33,511 nucleotides of DNA from an uncultured bacterium (GTDB lineage: Bacteria > Verrucomicrobiota > Kiritimatiellia > RFP12 > UBA1067). Below are positions 23,862 through 32,166 of this stretch, piece by piece (the first letter of the stretch is position 1; each line of letters opens with the position of its first letter). Made by a program: the position numbers and the translations under genes. The stretch spans positions 1 through 33,511 of the forward strand of contig CACXPT010000108.1 of the NCBI GenBank assembly GCA_902769585.1. The letters run 5' to 3'. Below the pieces are notes generated by a model. That model was not told where the DNA came from, made no database searches, and was given only the letters and a program-made list of their open reading frames with translations.

Positions 23862-25169
23862 ATGAAGAAGCTAACATGTCTCGGAGTGATGGTTGCTGGC
23901 GCGCTTGCCGTGCAGGCGGACGTCGTCACCAACAGCTGGGTCGGCGCGGACGGCGGCAAGTGGAGCGTGGCCGCGAACTGGTCCGCGAACCACGTGCCGG
24001 ACGGCAACGAGTACGTGATCTTCCCCGACACGGGCAGCTCCTACTCCGTCGAGGTGGACGGCGACTACGAGATCGGCTGCTTCTACGTGGACTACCGTCG
24101 CAAGGTGAACGGCGACTACGACATGAGCGGCGCGAACACGACCGTCGTCGACTTCAAGCTCACCGGCACCGGCAAGGTCACGGCGACCGGCAACAACACC
24201 TCGCAGCACTGCGTGCGCATCAACCGCCGCCTCGTCATGGACGGACCGACGCTCGACCTCACCGCGCGAAGCATCGTTCTCCTCATCTACAACGGCATCG
24301 TCGTGAAGGCGGGCTCGGCTTGCTATCTTACATTCCTCACGTTGCACTGGAACAACACGTACCTGAACGTGGACGGCGGATACGTCAACGTGTCCAGCCG
24401 CCTGCAGTACCGCCGCAGCGGGAGCGCCATTCGCGTTTCCGACGGCGGCTTCCTCTCGGCCTCCGCCCTGCAGACGGCCGGCGACGCCGCCGATCCGAGG
24501 CTCGCCGTCACGGTGAACGGCGGTCTCATGACGATCGGCACCACGAAGATTGTATCAGGCTGCTCCCTGACGTTCAACGGCGGCGAGTACTGCTTCCGCG
24601 GCGAGACGACCATCGACGACGACGTCCCGATCGCGTTTAACGGCGGCACGAACTCGTTCTACACGGCCTTGACCGATCCGACGCTCTTTCGCCGGTTCCT
24701 CATCGAGAACACGAACACGGTGGTACGGGCCATGAAGGGTTCTTCCGACGCGGTGCTTCCGACGGAATCCTGCACCATCTCCGCTCCGCTGGAAATTCCC
24801 GGCGGCGGGTTGCGGTTCACGAACGCGATCGAGATCGCCGGCAGCCAGCCGCTGATGACGCGGATATTCTACAATTACATCCGCACCGATAACAATGTCC
24901 AGTCGGACCGGACTCGCCGACAATCCGCTTCCCCACGCTTGTGTTCGGTGACGCCTTCCCGTTCACGTCGGGCGACGGGCGCGCGTTGTACGTTGAAGGC
25001 CCCACGACGTTCCGCTCGACGGGCAACTGGACGACGCGCCCCGGACGCACGTCCTATCCGGTCGTATCAGGCCCGATCACCATCGACACGCGCGACTGGT
25101 ACGACGAAACGGTTACGCACACCGTCACCTACGCGCTCGGCACGTACGCGGACGCGTCGCTCGTCGTGA
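23862..25169 (+). CDS. Secreted beta-helix surface protein, first frame of a frameshifted gene
   Basis: Of two close starts, ATG 23862 has the better-spaced GAGGAA (23850-23855) and gives the signal peptide MKKLTCLGVMVAGALAVQA. The mature sequence opens with 'NSWVGADGGKWSVAANWS', a motif typical of autotransporter-associated beta-strand proteins in PVC genomes. It continues with Asn/Thr/Gly-rich beta-helix rungs. Genuine coding runs to about 24900; after that this frame becomes Arg/Ser-rich and ends at 25169 out of frame. The continuation is in the next entry. The role is probably cell-surface adhesion or display. No beta-barrel translocator domain is visible, so a classical autotransporter is unlikely. 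Confidence 0.75.
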   Translation: MKKLTCLGVMVAGALAVQADVVTNSWVGADGGKWSVAANWSANHVPDGNEYVIFPDTGSSYSVEVDGDYEIGCFYVDYRRKVNGDYDMSGANTTVVDFKLTGTGKVTATGNNTSQHCVRINRRLVMDGPTLDLTARSIVLLIYNGIVVKAGSACYLTFLTLHWNNTYLNVDGGYVNVSSRLQYRRSGSAIRVSDGGFLSASALQTAGDAADPRLAVTVNGGLMTIGTTKIVSGCSLTFNGGEYCFRGETTIDDDVPIAFNGGTNSFYTALTDPTLFRRFLIENTNTVVRAMKGSSDAVLPTESCTISAPLEIPGGGLRFTNAIEIAGSQPLMTRIFYNYIRTDNNVQSDRTRRQSASPRLCSVTPSRSRRATGARCTLKAPRRSARRATGRRAPDARPIRSYQARSPSTRATGTTKRLRTPSPTRSARTRTRRSS

Positions 25170-27013
25170 CGGGCGGCGGTACCGTCAACCTCGTCCAGCA
25201 GAAAGCCGTCAATTCGCGTCCGTTCAACAGCGTGACGGTGGAGGCGAACACGACGCTCAACCTCACGAACACGACCGATTACACCGATACGCCCCTCACG
25301 ACTGACTCGTTCACGCTCGGCCCCAACGCCACGCTGAACGTGGCCATCGGCGGCTACGGAAGCAACACCAACGCATTGTATGCGGCGAAGTGGAACGTCG
25401 ATCCAACGGCGTGCATCAACGTGATCGTGCCAAGCACCTTTGCCGGCGGCGCGGTGCCGGTGCTGGTGGACACGGGATCGAACAACATGGCCGACCTGGC
25501 CGACCGCATCACGGTCTCGGGCGCGTCCGCGGGCGGTAGTCTCGTCCGCGCGGGCGGCAGTCTCGTTTTCGTGCGCAAGGTCGTCACGACGGCCGACGGC
25601 ACGTACCCGTACGAATGGACGGGGGCGGGCTCGTCGGCGAAATGGACTGTCGCCGCGAACTGGTACGGCGGCGTCGCGCCGCCGGAGCATCAGACGTGTG
25701 CTTTCGGTGCCATGGACTCGGTGACGACAAGTTCGTTCGACAAGTTCACGCCGGCCGGCTCGACGACCGGGCGTATCCTGTTCCGCGACACGGCGGCAAG
25801 TTCCTTTACGGTCAGCGGGTCCACGCTCACCTACAGCGATCAAAATGCGAGCGTCGTTTCCTATTCCGCCTTGCCGCAATATATCGCGAACATTTCACGT
25901 TCGACTGGCAACATCACGTTTACCGCAGGGGGAGTGGGGCCGCTCGTGTTTGCCGGAGGATTCGCCAGCAAGGCGGAAAACAAGGTCATGAACATTTACG
26001 GCGACGTGCGGACGACCGCGTCGAACGCGCAGTGGCCAGTTCTTAAGCTTGCGGGCCTGCGTTCGGTCAAGCCGTGGATGACGCGACTCTTCGTCGCCGG
26101 CGGCGATCTGACGTTCACGAACCAGATTTACACGCTCACGACCGCCGACGCCAGCCTGCGCGTCGCGGCTGGCGCGAAGCTCACGTTCAAAAACGGCACG
26201 GCATCGTCGATGTACCAGTGGACGGCCAAGCCCGCGCGCATCGTGCTGGACGGCACGCTCGATCTCCAGGCGCCGTTCGTCGGCGGCGCGGACCAGTCCT
26301 ACGGCGGCGAGGGGACGTTGAAGATCGCCAGCCTGAAGCCCTCGACCGCCGCGTCGCGCGTCAACCTCTCCGACACATTGACCGTCGAAGCCCCGGCGGC
26401 TTGGCCGACGGTCGACGCCGACGGCGCGGAGACGCCGCTCACGCTCGGCGCGTCGAGTGGACGGCCCGTGATCCGCGCGGCGAACGGATGGACATACGGC
26501 CCGGCCGCCGGAACAACCACGGCAACCACGCCGGCGGACCGTGCGGCGTACATCCGCGCGGGTGCGACGCTTGCCGTGGAGCCGGGCGGCGGCGTTGCGA
26601 CGTTCGCCGATCCCGTGTCCGGCCCCGGCACGCTCGAGATTACGAACGGAACGCTGAGGGTGACGGGCGGCATCGCGCCCGAGACGTCGCTTGCCGTCGC
26701 GGCGAACGCCGCGTTTACGTGGGACGCGGACACGGAGGTTGCGGGCCTGTCGGTCGCGCCGGGCGGCACGCTGGCCTTTGCCGGCGGCGTGCTGGCTGTG
26801 GCGGACGATGTGTCGCTTGCGGACGTGACGCTGCAGGACGCGGGCAACGCGCTCGCCGGCGGCTCGGGATGGCATCGGGTCCTCGTGGCGAAGTCCGTTT
26901 CCGGCGAGCCGGTCATGCCGCCCTCGTGGGAGACGCGCCTTGTGTCGCTAGATGGCGGCAGGGTGGCCTTCGAGCTCCACGACGTCCGCGGGACATGCAT
27001 CATCTTCAGGTAG
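24893..27013 (+). CDS. Continuation of the beta-helix surface protein in a shifted frame
   Basis: This frame opens after a stop at 24890-24892 and resumes credible sequence ('TIRFPTLVFGDAFPFTSGDG'). It has no signal peptide or initiation site, so it is the second part of the gene starting at 23862. A second copy of the WTVAANW motif ('WTGAGSSAKWTVAANWYGG', about nt 25618-25673) suggests two similar modules. Ala/Gly/Thr-rich beta-helix repeats follow. The C-terminus is GTCIIFR, matching the tail seen on three other proteins here. The shift point is within about 24893-24920, where no homopolymer is present. The corrected protein would be about 1,050 residues. Confidence 0.77.
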   Translation, partial: QCPVGPDSPTIRFPTLVFGDAFPFTSGDGRALYVEGPTTFRSTGNWTTRPGRTSYPVVSGPITIDTRDWYDETVTHTVTYALGTYADASLVVTGGGTVNLVQQKAVNSRPFNSVTVEANTTLNLTNTTDYTDTPLTTDSFTLGPNATLNVAIGGYGSNTNALYAAKWNVDPTACINVIVPSTFAGGAVPVLVDTGSNNMADLADRITVSGASAGGSLVRAGGSLVFVRKVVTTADGTYPYEWTGAGSSAKWTVAANWYGGVAPPEHQTCAFGAMDSVTTSSFDKFTPAGSTTGRILFRDTAASSFTVSGSTLTYSDQNASVVSYSALPQYIANISRSTGNITFTAGGVGPLVFAGGFASKAENKVMNIYGDVRTTASNAQWPVLKLAGLRSVKPWMTRLFVAGGDLTFTNQIYTLTTADASLRVAAGAKLTFKNGTASSMYQWTAKPARIVLDGTLDLQAPFVGGADQSYGGEGTLKIASLKPSTAASRVNLSDTLTVEAPAAWPTVDADGAETPLTLGASSGRPVIRAANGWTYGPAAGTTTATTPADRAAYIRAGATLAVEPGGGVATFADPVSGPGTLEITNGTLRVTGGIAPETSLAVAANAAFTWDADTEVAGLSVAPGGTLAFAGGVLAVADDVSLADVTLQDAGNALAGGSGWHRVLVAKSVSGEPVMPPSWETRLVSLDGGRVAFELHDVRGTCIIFR

Positions 27014-27033
27014 TGGCGGTGGTTGCAAAATTT

Positions 27034-27509
27034 GGTAGGGACGGCGTTCCATCGCCGTCCGCGGCCATGCCCACGCGAAAACGGCTGAATCACCGCGGCC
27101 CGTTGTCAATAGATGTTACATCCGCATGGTATTTCATCACGATTTGCGCGGCGGAGCGCGTCCAGTATGGTAGGGACGGCGTTCCATCGCCGACCGTCGA
27201 GGCGGAACATGCCCCACTTGGTAAGGTCGGCGTTCCATCGCCGACCGCCGCGGCGGAGCGTGCCCAGGGTAGGGTCGGCGTTCCATCGCCGACCGCCACG
27301 GGTGTGGCCGCCGTTGGTGCGGACGGCGGTGGAACGCCGTCCTTGACGGGTGTGTTCATGCCGATTGCCGATGAAATTCTTGAATGTGCCCGGCAATATC
27401 ACTTGCGCGGTAAATGGCGGTTGGCGTTGTTCTTGGTTATGCCAGACCATTTGCATTTTATCGTACGGCTGCCGGTGGGTGCGGACGGCGGTGGAACGCC
27501 CTCCCTACC
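27034..27509. repeat. Six REP copies in and beside the RAYT gene
   Basis: The unit is 27 bases: GGTAGG followed by a hairpin with arms GACGGCG/CGCCGTC (variant GTCGGCG/CGCCGAC) and loop TTCCAT. Forward copies are at 27034-27060, 27169-27195, 27220-27246 and 27268-27294. Reverse copies are at 27321-27346 (degenerate end) and 27483-27509 (one arm mismatch). The first lies just before ATG 27067; the rest are inside the coding region. The GTAG-type head plus palindrome is the classic REP architecture. All forward copies lie in the same reading frame (G-R/K-D/V-GVPSPT), and both reverse copies share a frame (ADGGGTPSL). Confidence 0.9.
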
Positions 27510-27732
27510 GGGGGTGATGCGGCATTGGAAACACTATGTGTCAGAGCATTACGGCGTGTTGTTCCAGAAGGACTTTTGGGACACACGACTTCGCGACGAC
27601 GCGCACCTCGCGGAGAAATTCTGCTACATTTGCAACAATCCGGTGCGCAAGGGACTTTGTGCCACGGCACGTGACTGGCGCTACGTGATCGCATTCGATC
27701 GCGATACGGGCGTGGAACGGAATCACAAGTAA
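27067..27732 (+). CDS. REP-associated tyrosine transposase (RAYT) with in-frame REP insertions
   Basis: The 221-aa protein belongs to the Y1/IS200-like transposases (PF01797 type), RAYT branch. It starts 'MPTRKRLNHRGP' and has the beta strand 'AWYFITICAAERV'. The HUH motif is H128-x-H130 in 'VMPDHLHFIV', and the candidate catalytic tyrosine is Y187 in 'EKFCYICNNPVRKGL'. RAYTs nick single-stranded REP DNA and are thought to disperse REPs. About 60 residues after residue 34 ('GRDGVPSPT', 'GKVGVPSPT', 'GRVGVPSPT', 'ADGGGTPSL') and 13 more after the HUH motif are encoded by REP copies without breaking the frame. Key residues are intact; whether the swollen protein works is unknown. ATG 27067 has no Shine-Dalgarno. 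Confidence 0.9.
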   Translation: MPTRKRLNHRGPLSIDVTSAWYFITICAAERVQYGRDGVPSPTVEAEHAPLGKVGVPSPTAAAERAQGRVGVPSPTATGVAAVGADGGGTPSLTGVFMPIADEILECARQYHLRGKWRLALFLVMPDHLHFIVRLPVGADGGGTPSLPGVMRHWKHYVSEHYGVLFQKDFWDTRLRDDAHLAEKFCYICNNPVRKGLCATARDWRYVIAFDRDTGVERNHK

Positions 27733-28094
27733 CACCAATGACTTCTCTTGCATTCACATACACGGGGCCGGATTCATGGTCGGCGCGGCGCATGGTAGGG
27801 TCGGCGTTCCATCGCCGACCGCCGCGGGTGCGGATGTGGTGGGTGCGGACGGCGATGGAACGCCGTCCCTACCGGTCATGGTCAACGCGGCGGGACGTGT
27901 CCGGGATGGTAGGGTCGGCGTTCCATCGCCGACCGCCACGGGTGTGGATGTGGTGGGTGCGGACGGCGATGGAACGCCGTCCCTACCGGGCGGCCGTCAT
28001 TGGTACGGACGGCGATGGAACGCCGTCCCTACCGGGCGGACGTCATGGCGGACGGCGATGGAACGCCGTCCCTACCGGACTTTGGAGGTAAAAC
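27733..28094. repeat. Intergenic REP/BIME array
   Basis: This 362-base gap contains six REPs: forward at 27794-27820 and 27908-27934, reverse at 27847-27873, 27961-27987, 28007-28033 and 28050-28076. The first four form two 80-base inverted pairs (27794-27873 and 27908-27987) with nearly identical linkers, which is a tandem BIME duplication. The last three reverse copies are 46 and 43 bases apart with related linkers. Apparent ORFs here only translate the repeat. The last REP ends eight bases before GGAGG of the GH31 gene, so RNA hairpins could affect its expression. No promoter is recognised. Confidence 0.9.
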
Positions 28095-30308
28095 ATGAAG
28101 AAAGAACTTGGTTTGACGTGTTGCCTGTTGGCGGCGGTTGCGGTCGGAGCTGATGTGAAATCGGTGGATTTCACGGCGCCGGGCGGCGTGAAGTGCCGCC
28201 TCACGGCCGAAGGCGCGTCGATGTGGCGCGTGCGTACGGCGCGCGCCGACGGCACGTTCGCGGAGGTCGGGGCCGTGCAGGCGCTCGCCCGTTGGATGGG
28301 CGAGACCTTGCGCCCTGCGCCGCGTCCCCTGCGCGAGACGGTGGAGGCGGGGGCGCGCGCGTTTACGGCGCCGGACGGATCCAAGGCTCTGCTGGCGGCG
28401 GACGGCTCGTCGCTTGCGTTCGTGTCGGCGAGCGGACGGAAGGTCGTGGAGGTCACGCGACTCGCGCCGGGCGCGAAAGGGAGCGTGCTCACCGGACGGC
28501 TCCTGCCGCGCGAGGCCGTGTACGGGCTGGGCGAGCGCCTGGATCGGCTGAACAAGCGCGGCACGCGCGTGAGGCTCTGCACCAGCGACGGCTACAACGA
28601 TTCGTCCGCCTCCTACGTGGCGATCCCTCTCTTCTCCACCACGCGCGGCGGCGGCGTGTTCGTGAACGCTTACGAGATTATGACAGCCGACTTCGGCGCT
28701 TCGATCCCGGACGAATGGCGCATGGAGATCGAGAAGGATTCAATCGACGCCTACGTCGTCGCGACCGACCGGATGCGCGACGTCTCGCCGCGCTACCTGG
28801 CGCTCGCCGGATGCCCGTCCATCCCGGACGACTGGCAGTTCGGCCCCGTCGTCTGCCGCTACGCACCCGACTTCGCCGCGTTCGAGGGGCCGACGGCGCG
28901 GGTCGTGCACGGGCACCTCACGCTCGGACTGGGGATGAAGAACATCGTCGAGAAATACCGCGAGATGGGGGCGCTGCCCACGGCGGTGGTCGCGGAAGGG
29001 CGCGGGTGCGAGATTTTCGGGGCGACACCCGAGGCGCAGGAGAAAAACCGCGCCGAGTTCAGGAAGGCGCCCGACTGCCTTGCGAAGGACGGCATCCGGT
29101 ACATGATCTACATGGGCATGGGTTCCGTGCTCTCGCGCCTCGCGCCCGGTTTCCGACCGGAATACGAGGTGCACGTGACCGTCGCGGACGCCGCGGGCAG
29201 CGTGAAGGCGGAGCGCACGAACGTCATTCCGTTCGTCACGTACAGGTCGAACAACCCGGACGTCAGCAAGCACCACAAGGGCAGCCGCTACCTCGACATC
29301 ACCGATCCCGACGCGTGGAAATGGTACCTGGACGAGGTGTGGCAGCCGCTCCTCGACTGCGGCGTGCGCGGCGCGAAGATCGACTTCTGCGAGGAGATGC
29401 CGGATGAGGGGACCCTCTACGGCGACACGCGCTTCCACTACCGCTGGAAGCATCCGGAGGTGTTCGAGGGCGCGGCGATCCACCACGCCTATCCCACGTT
29501 CTTCATCGCGAAGCTCTGCCGTGACCTGACGGCACGCCTCCAGGCGCGCGGGCAAGGCAGTTTCATGGCGCTTTCGCGAGGCGGCGGCATCGGCGCGCAG
29601 CGCGCGCCGTTCATGTGGGCGGGCGACCAGAAACGTGACTTCGCAAAGCTCGATGACCAGCTCCTCGCCATGCTCAACGCGGGCGTCTCGGGCGTGCCGT
29701 TCATGACATACGACATGGCTGGCTACCACTACACGGCGCCCGTGCAGACTCCCGTGGCCGTGCGCAACCGGAAGACGGGCGCGTTTGACCTGTCACGCAC
29801 CGCGCCGGGGCCGGACGAGGAGACCGTCTACCGCCGCTACAGCGGGGATCTGCCGCTCGACGCCGAGCAGCGTCTGTTCCTGCGCGGCCTTGCGTTCACG
29901 ACCTACAGCCCCTGCATCCAGACGCACGGCTACGTGCGCCATCCTTTCGAGTTTGACGCGGCCACGCGCGCGCGGTACGTGGCGTATTCCGCGCGGCATC
30001 GCGCACTTGCGGGTGAGATCGCCGCGGCGTCGTGCGCGGCTGCACGCACGGGGCTGCCCGTTGTCCGTCCGCTCGCGTGGGACTACCAGGAGGACGAGAA
30101 CACCTGGGACATCGAGGACGAGTACCTCTTCTGTGACCGCTACCTCGTGGCGCCGATCCTCTCCGACGCCACGGTTCGCGAGATTTACCTGCCGAAGGGG
30201 ACGTGGATGGAAGTCGACACTGGCGTCCGCCATGTCGTGTCCGCCGGCGGCAAGCGGTTCTCGAAGGAAGTCCCGTTCGGGGAAATCGCAGTTTTCACCC
30301 GGGAGTGA
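28095..30308 (+). CDS. Secreted GH31-family alpha-glycosidase
   Basis: ATG 28095 is 6 bases after GGAGG (28084-28088). The 737-aa protein has a signal peptide (about 1-19), an N-terminal beta-sandwich, the GH31 lead-in 'VYGLGERLDRLNKRGTR' and the TIM barrel. The nucleophile is probably D430 in 'GAKIDFCEEMP', close to the KTDFGE form of alpha-xylosidases. The acid/base is probably D511 in 'RAPFMWAGDQ'. The C-terminal beta domains include 'YLVAPILSDATVREIYLPKG'. GH31 includes alpha-glucosidases, alpha-xylosidases and sulfoquinovosidases; the substrate is unknown. It is upstream of a sodium symporter and an amidohydrolase, suggesting a small catabolic unit. The REP array precedes it. Confidence 0.92.
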   Translation: MKKELGLTCCLLAAVAVGADVKSVDFTAPGGVKCRLTAEGASMWRVRTARADGTFAEVGAVQALARWMGETLRPAPRPLRETVEAGARAFTAPDGSKALLAADGSSLAFVSASGRKVVEVTRLAPGAKGSVLTGRLLPREAVYGLGERLDRLNKRGTRVRLCTSDGYNDSSASYVAIPLFSTTRGGGVFVNAYEIMTADFGASIPDEWRMEIEKDSIDAYVVATDRMRDVSPRYLALAGCPSIPDDWQFGPVVCRYAPDFAAFEGPTARVVHGHLTLGLGMKNIVEKYREMGALPTAVVAEGRGCEIFGATPEAQEKNRAEFRKAPDCLAKDGIRYMIYMGMGSVLSRLAPGFRPEYEVHVTVADAAGSVKAERTNVIPFVTYRSNNPDVSKHHKGSRYLDITDPDAWKWYLDEVWQPLLDCGVRGAKIDFCEEMPDEGTLYGDTRFHYRWKHPEVFEGAAIHHAYPTFFIAKLCRDLTARLQARGQGSFMALSRGGGIGAQRAPFMWAGDQKRDFAKLDDQLLAMLNAGVSGVPFMTYDMAGYHYTAPVQTPVAVRNRKTGAFDLSRTAPGPDEETVYRRYSGDLPLDAEQRLFLRGLAFTTYSPCIQTHGYVRHPFEFDAATRARYVAYSARHRALAGEIAAASCAAARTGLPVVRPLAWDYQEDENTWDIEDEYLFCDRYLVAPILSDATVREIYLPKGTWMEVDTGVRHVVSAGGKRFSKEVPFGEIAVFTRE

Positions 30309-30330
30309 GAAGAACGAAGAGGTAGGACTA

Positions 30331-32145
30331 ATGCACAGGTTGGCGTTATTCATAAGTATGGCGTTGTTGGCCTTGACGGCCTCGGCACGCGTGGAGTACT
30401 CGTGGTCGGAGGCGTTCGCGCCTCCGATGGCAGTGACTAATGCGCCCGTTGTCAAGCCGGGCGACCAGCACGTGCTTTATTTCTCGAATGGCGTGGTGCG
30501 TGTCCACCACTTGGTGACCGACCGCTGGTTCGACCTGCAGGACGCGCCGTTCCCGACATGTTCGGCGGCGATGCAGTTGGACGACGGCCGGCTGATGGTG
30601 GTTGACGGTGCCGGCAAGAAGGCCGTGTACGGCACGCCCCGGCGAACGAAGGTGTACCATCCCGTCAACTGGGTAGTCATCGCCGTCTACCTGCTTCTGA
30701 TGGCGGGAATGGGAGTGTGGTTCATGCGGCGGAACAGGTCGAGCGACGACTACTTCCGCGCGGGAGGGCGCGTGCCGTGGATCGTCGTATCCATGAGCAT
30801 CTACGCCACGATGTTCTCGTCCATCACCTTCCTCTCCATCCCGGCTCTGACGTACCTTACCGACTGCCGCTACTTCATAATCACCTTTGGCATCATCCTG
30901 ATGGCCCCGGTGGTGACGAGGTGGTATCTGCCATTCTTCCGTCGGCTGAACCTCACCAGCGCTTACGAGTTTCTGGAGGTGCGCTTCAACCTGCCGTGCC
31001 GTCTCTTCGCGAGCGCGGCGTTCATCCTCTTCATGGTGGCCCGCACTGCGATCGTCACGTACCTGCCCGCGCTTGCCGTGGCGGCGGTGACTGACCTCGA
31101 CGTGAATGCGGCAATCGTGGCCGTCACCGTCGTGACGATCTTCTACTGCACGATAGGCGGCGTGGAGGCCGTCATCTGGAGCGACTTCGTTCAGAGCGTC
31201 ATCCTCATCGCCTCTACGGCCCTCATCTACGTCCTGCTCGTGACGGGCACCGACGGCGGATTCGCAGGTTTCATCTCGGCCGGCAATGCTGCCGGGAAGT
31301 TCCGCGCGTTCGACTTCGCTTTCGACTGGACGCAGCCATGCTTCTGGGTGGTGCTGATCGGCGGCATTGTGGCCAACCTAGCCAGCTACACGAGCGACCA
31401 GTGCGTGGTGCAGCGTTACATGACGACGAAGGACGAGCGTGGAGCGGCGAAGTCAATCCTCTTCAACGGCGTGCTCTCATTCTTCAACTGCATCGTGTTC
31501 TTCACGCTGGGAGTGGCCCTCTGGACGTTCTACCGTTCAAACCCTGGGCTGCTTGACGTGACTATGCCGAAGAACGACAGCGTGCTGCCGCTCTTCATCG
31601 GCAACGACCTGCCGGTGGGCGTTTCCGGGCTCGTCCTTGCTGCCGTTGCGGCGGCCACAATGAGCACGCTTTCCGCAAACCTCAACTCCGCAGCGAGCGC
31701 CATCGTCACGGACTTCTGGGAAAGGCTGGTCCTGAGAGGGGCGTGCTCCCGTGCGAGCGCGGACGCAACAAGTTGCGTCCCTCCCGGGGCAGACAAGTCC
31801 AAGCTCCTTTGCGGCAAGATATCCACAGTTGCAGTAGGGCTCCTCGGCGGCGGATTCGCGCTGGTGCTGGCCAACATGGAGATATTGTCGATATACGACC
31901 AGTTCCAGCGCTTCCTCGGCGTGTTGACAGGCGGGCTCGGGTGCCTGTTCTTCATGGGCGTGTTCATGAAACGCGTCAATGGATTTGGCGCGACGGTTGG
32001 CCTTGTTGCCAACTACGCTGTATGCTTCGCGCTCGACCAGCTGCAGTTCGCGGGCAAGCCGCACCTGCTGCTCTACGGGTTTCTTGGCATGGTGGTGTGC
32101 CTGATCGTGGCGCCCATCGCCAGCAGGCTTAAAAGTGGTTCCTAA
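30331..32145 (+). CDS. Sodium:solute symporter (SSS family) with remnant Kelch-like N-terminus
   Basis: The chosen start is ATG 30331, 22 bases after the GH31 stop and behind AGAGGTAGGA (30318-30327). A signal-like helix (about 1-20) is followed by about 85 residues with one or two Kelch-like strands ('LVTDRWFDLQDAPFPTCSAA', 'LDDGRLMVVDGAGKKAV'), then about 13 transmembrane helices. SSS features include 'RSSDDYFRAGGRVPW' and 'NLNSAASAIVTDFWERL'. Related PVC/Bacteroidetes proteins fuse a full NanM-type sialate mutarotase to the symporter; here only the last part of the propeller remains. Residues about 470-490 ('SADATSCVPPGADKS') are encoded by a palindromic element. The transported solute is unknown, but sugar acid or sialic acid is plausible. 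Confidence 0.88.
   Translation: MHRLALFISMALLALTASARVEYSWSEAFAPPMAVTNAPVVKPGDQHVLYFSNGVVRVHHLVTDRWFDLQDAPFPTCSAAMQLDDGRLMVVDGAGKKAVYGTPRRTKVYHPVNWVVIAVYLLLMAGMGVWFMRRNRSSDDYFRAGGRVPWIVVSMSIYATMFSSITFLSIPALTYLTDCRYFIITFGIILMAPVVTRWYLPFFRRLNLTSAYEFLEVRFNLPCRLFASAAFILFMVARTAIVTYLPALAVAAVTDLDVNAAIVAVTVVTIFYCTIGGVEAVIWSDFVQSVILIASTALIYVLLVTGTDGGFAGFISAGNAAGKFRAFDFAFDWTQPCFWVVLIGGIVANLASYTSDQCVVQRYMTTKDERGAAKSILFNGVLSFFNCIVFFTLGVALWTFYRSNPGLLDVTMPKNDSVLPLFIGNDLPVGVSGLVLAAVAAATMSTLSANLNSAASAIVTDFWERLVLRGACSRASADATSCVPPGADKSKLLCGKISTVAVGLLGGGFALVLANMEILSIYDQFQRFLGVLTGGLGCLFFMGVFMKRVNGFGATVGLVANYAVCFALDQLQFAGKPHLLLYGFLGMVVCLIVAPIASRLKSGS
31761..31785. repeat. Second REP-like palindrome inside the symporter gene
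   Basis: GGACGCAAC and GTTGCGTCC form a perfect 9-bp stem with a 2-base loop, followed by CTCCCGG. The layout (GCGGAC stem, GTCCCT(A/C)CCGG end) resembles the reverse REPs at 27847-28076 although the stem sequence differs. It lies in frame in the loop after a transmembrane helix of the symporter. Confidence 0.65.
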
Positions 32146-32166
32146 GAAACGTTCTAGAGACATCCT

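Noticed and set aside
27034..28076. CRISPR array
   Set aside because: Repeats occur in both orientations with irregular short linkers that are themselves related, and no cas genes are present; REP/BIME fits better.
27738..28091. Open frames of 60-125 codons across the REP array
   Set aside because: They translate the repeat unit only (VGSAFHRRPPR, GVPSPTA) and have no other content.
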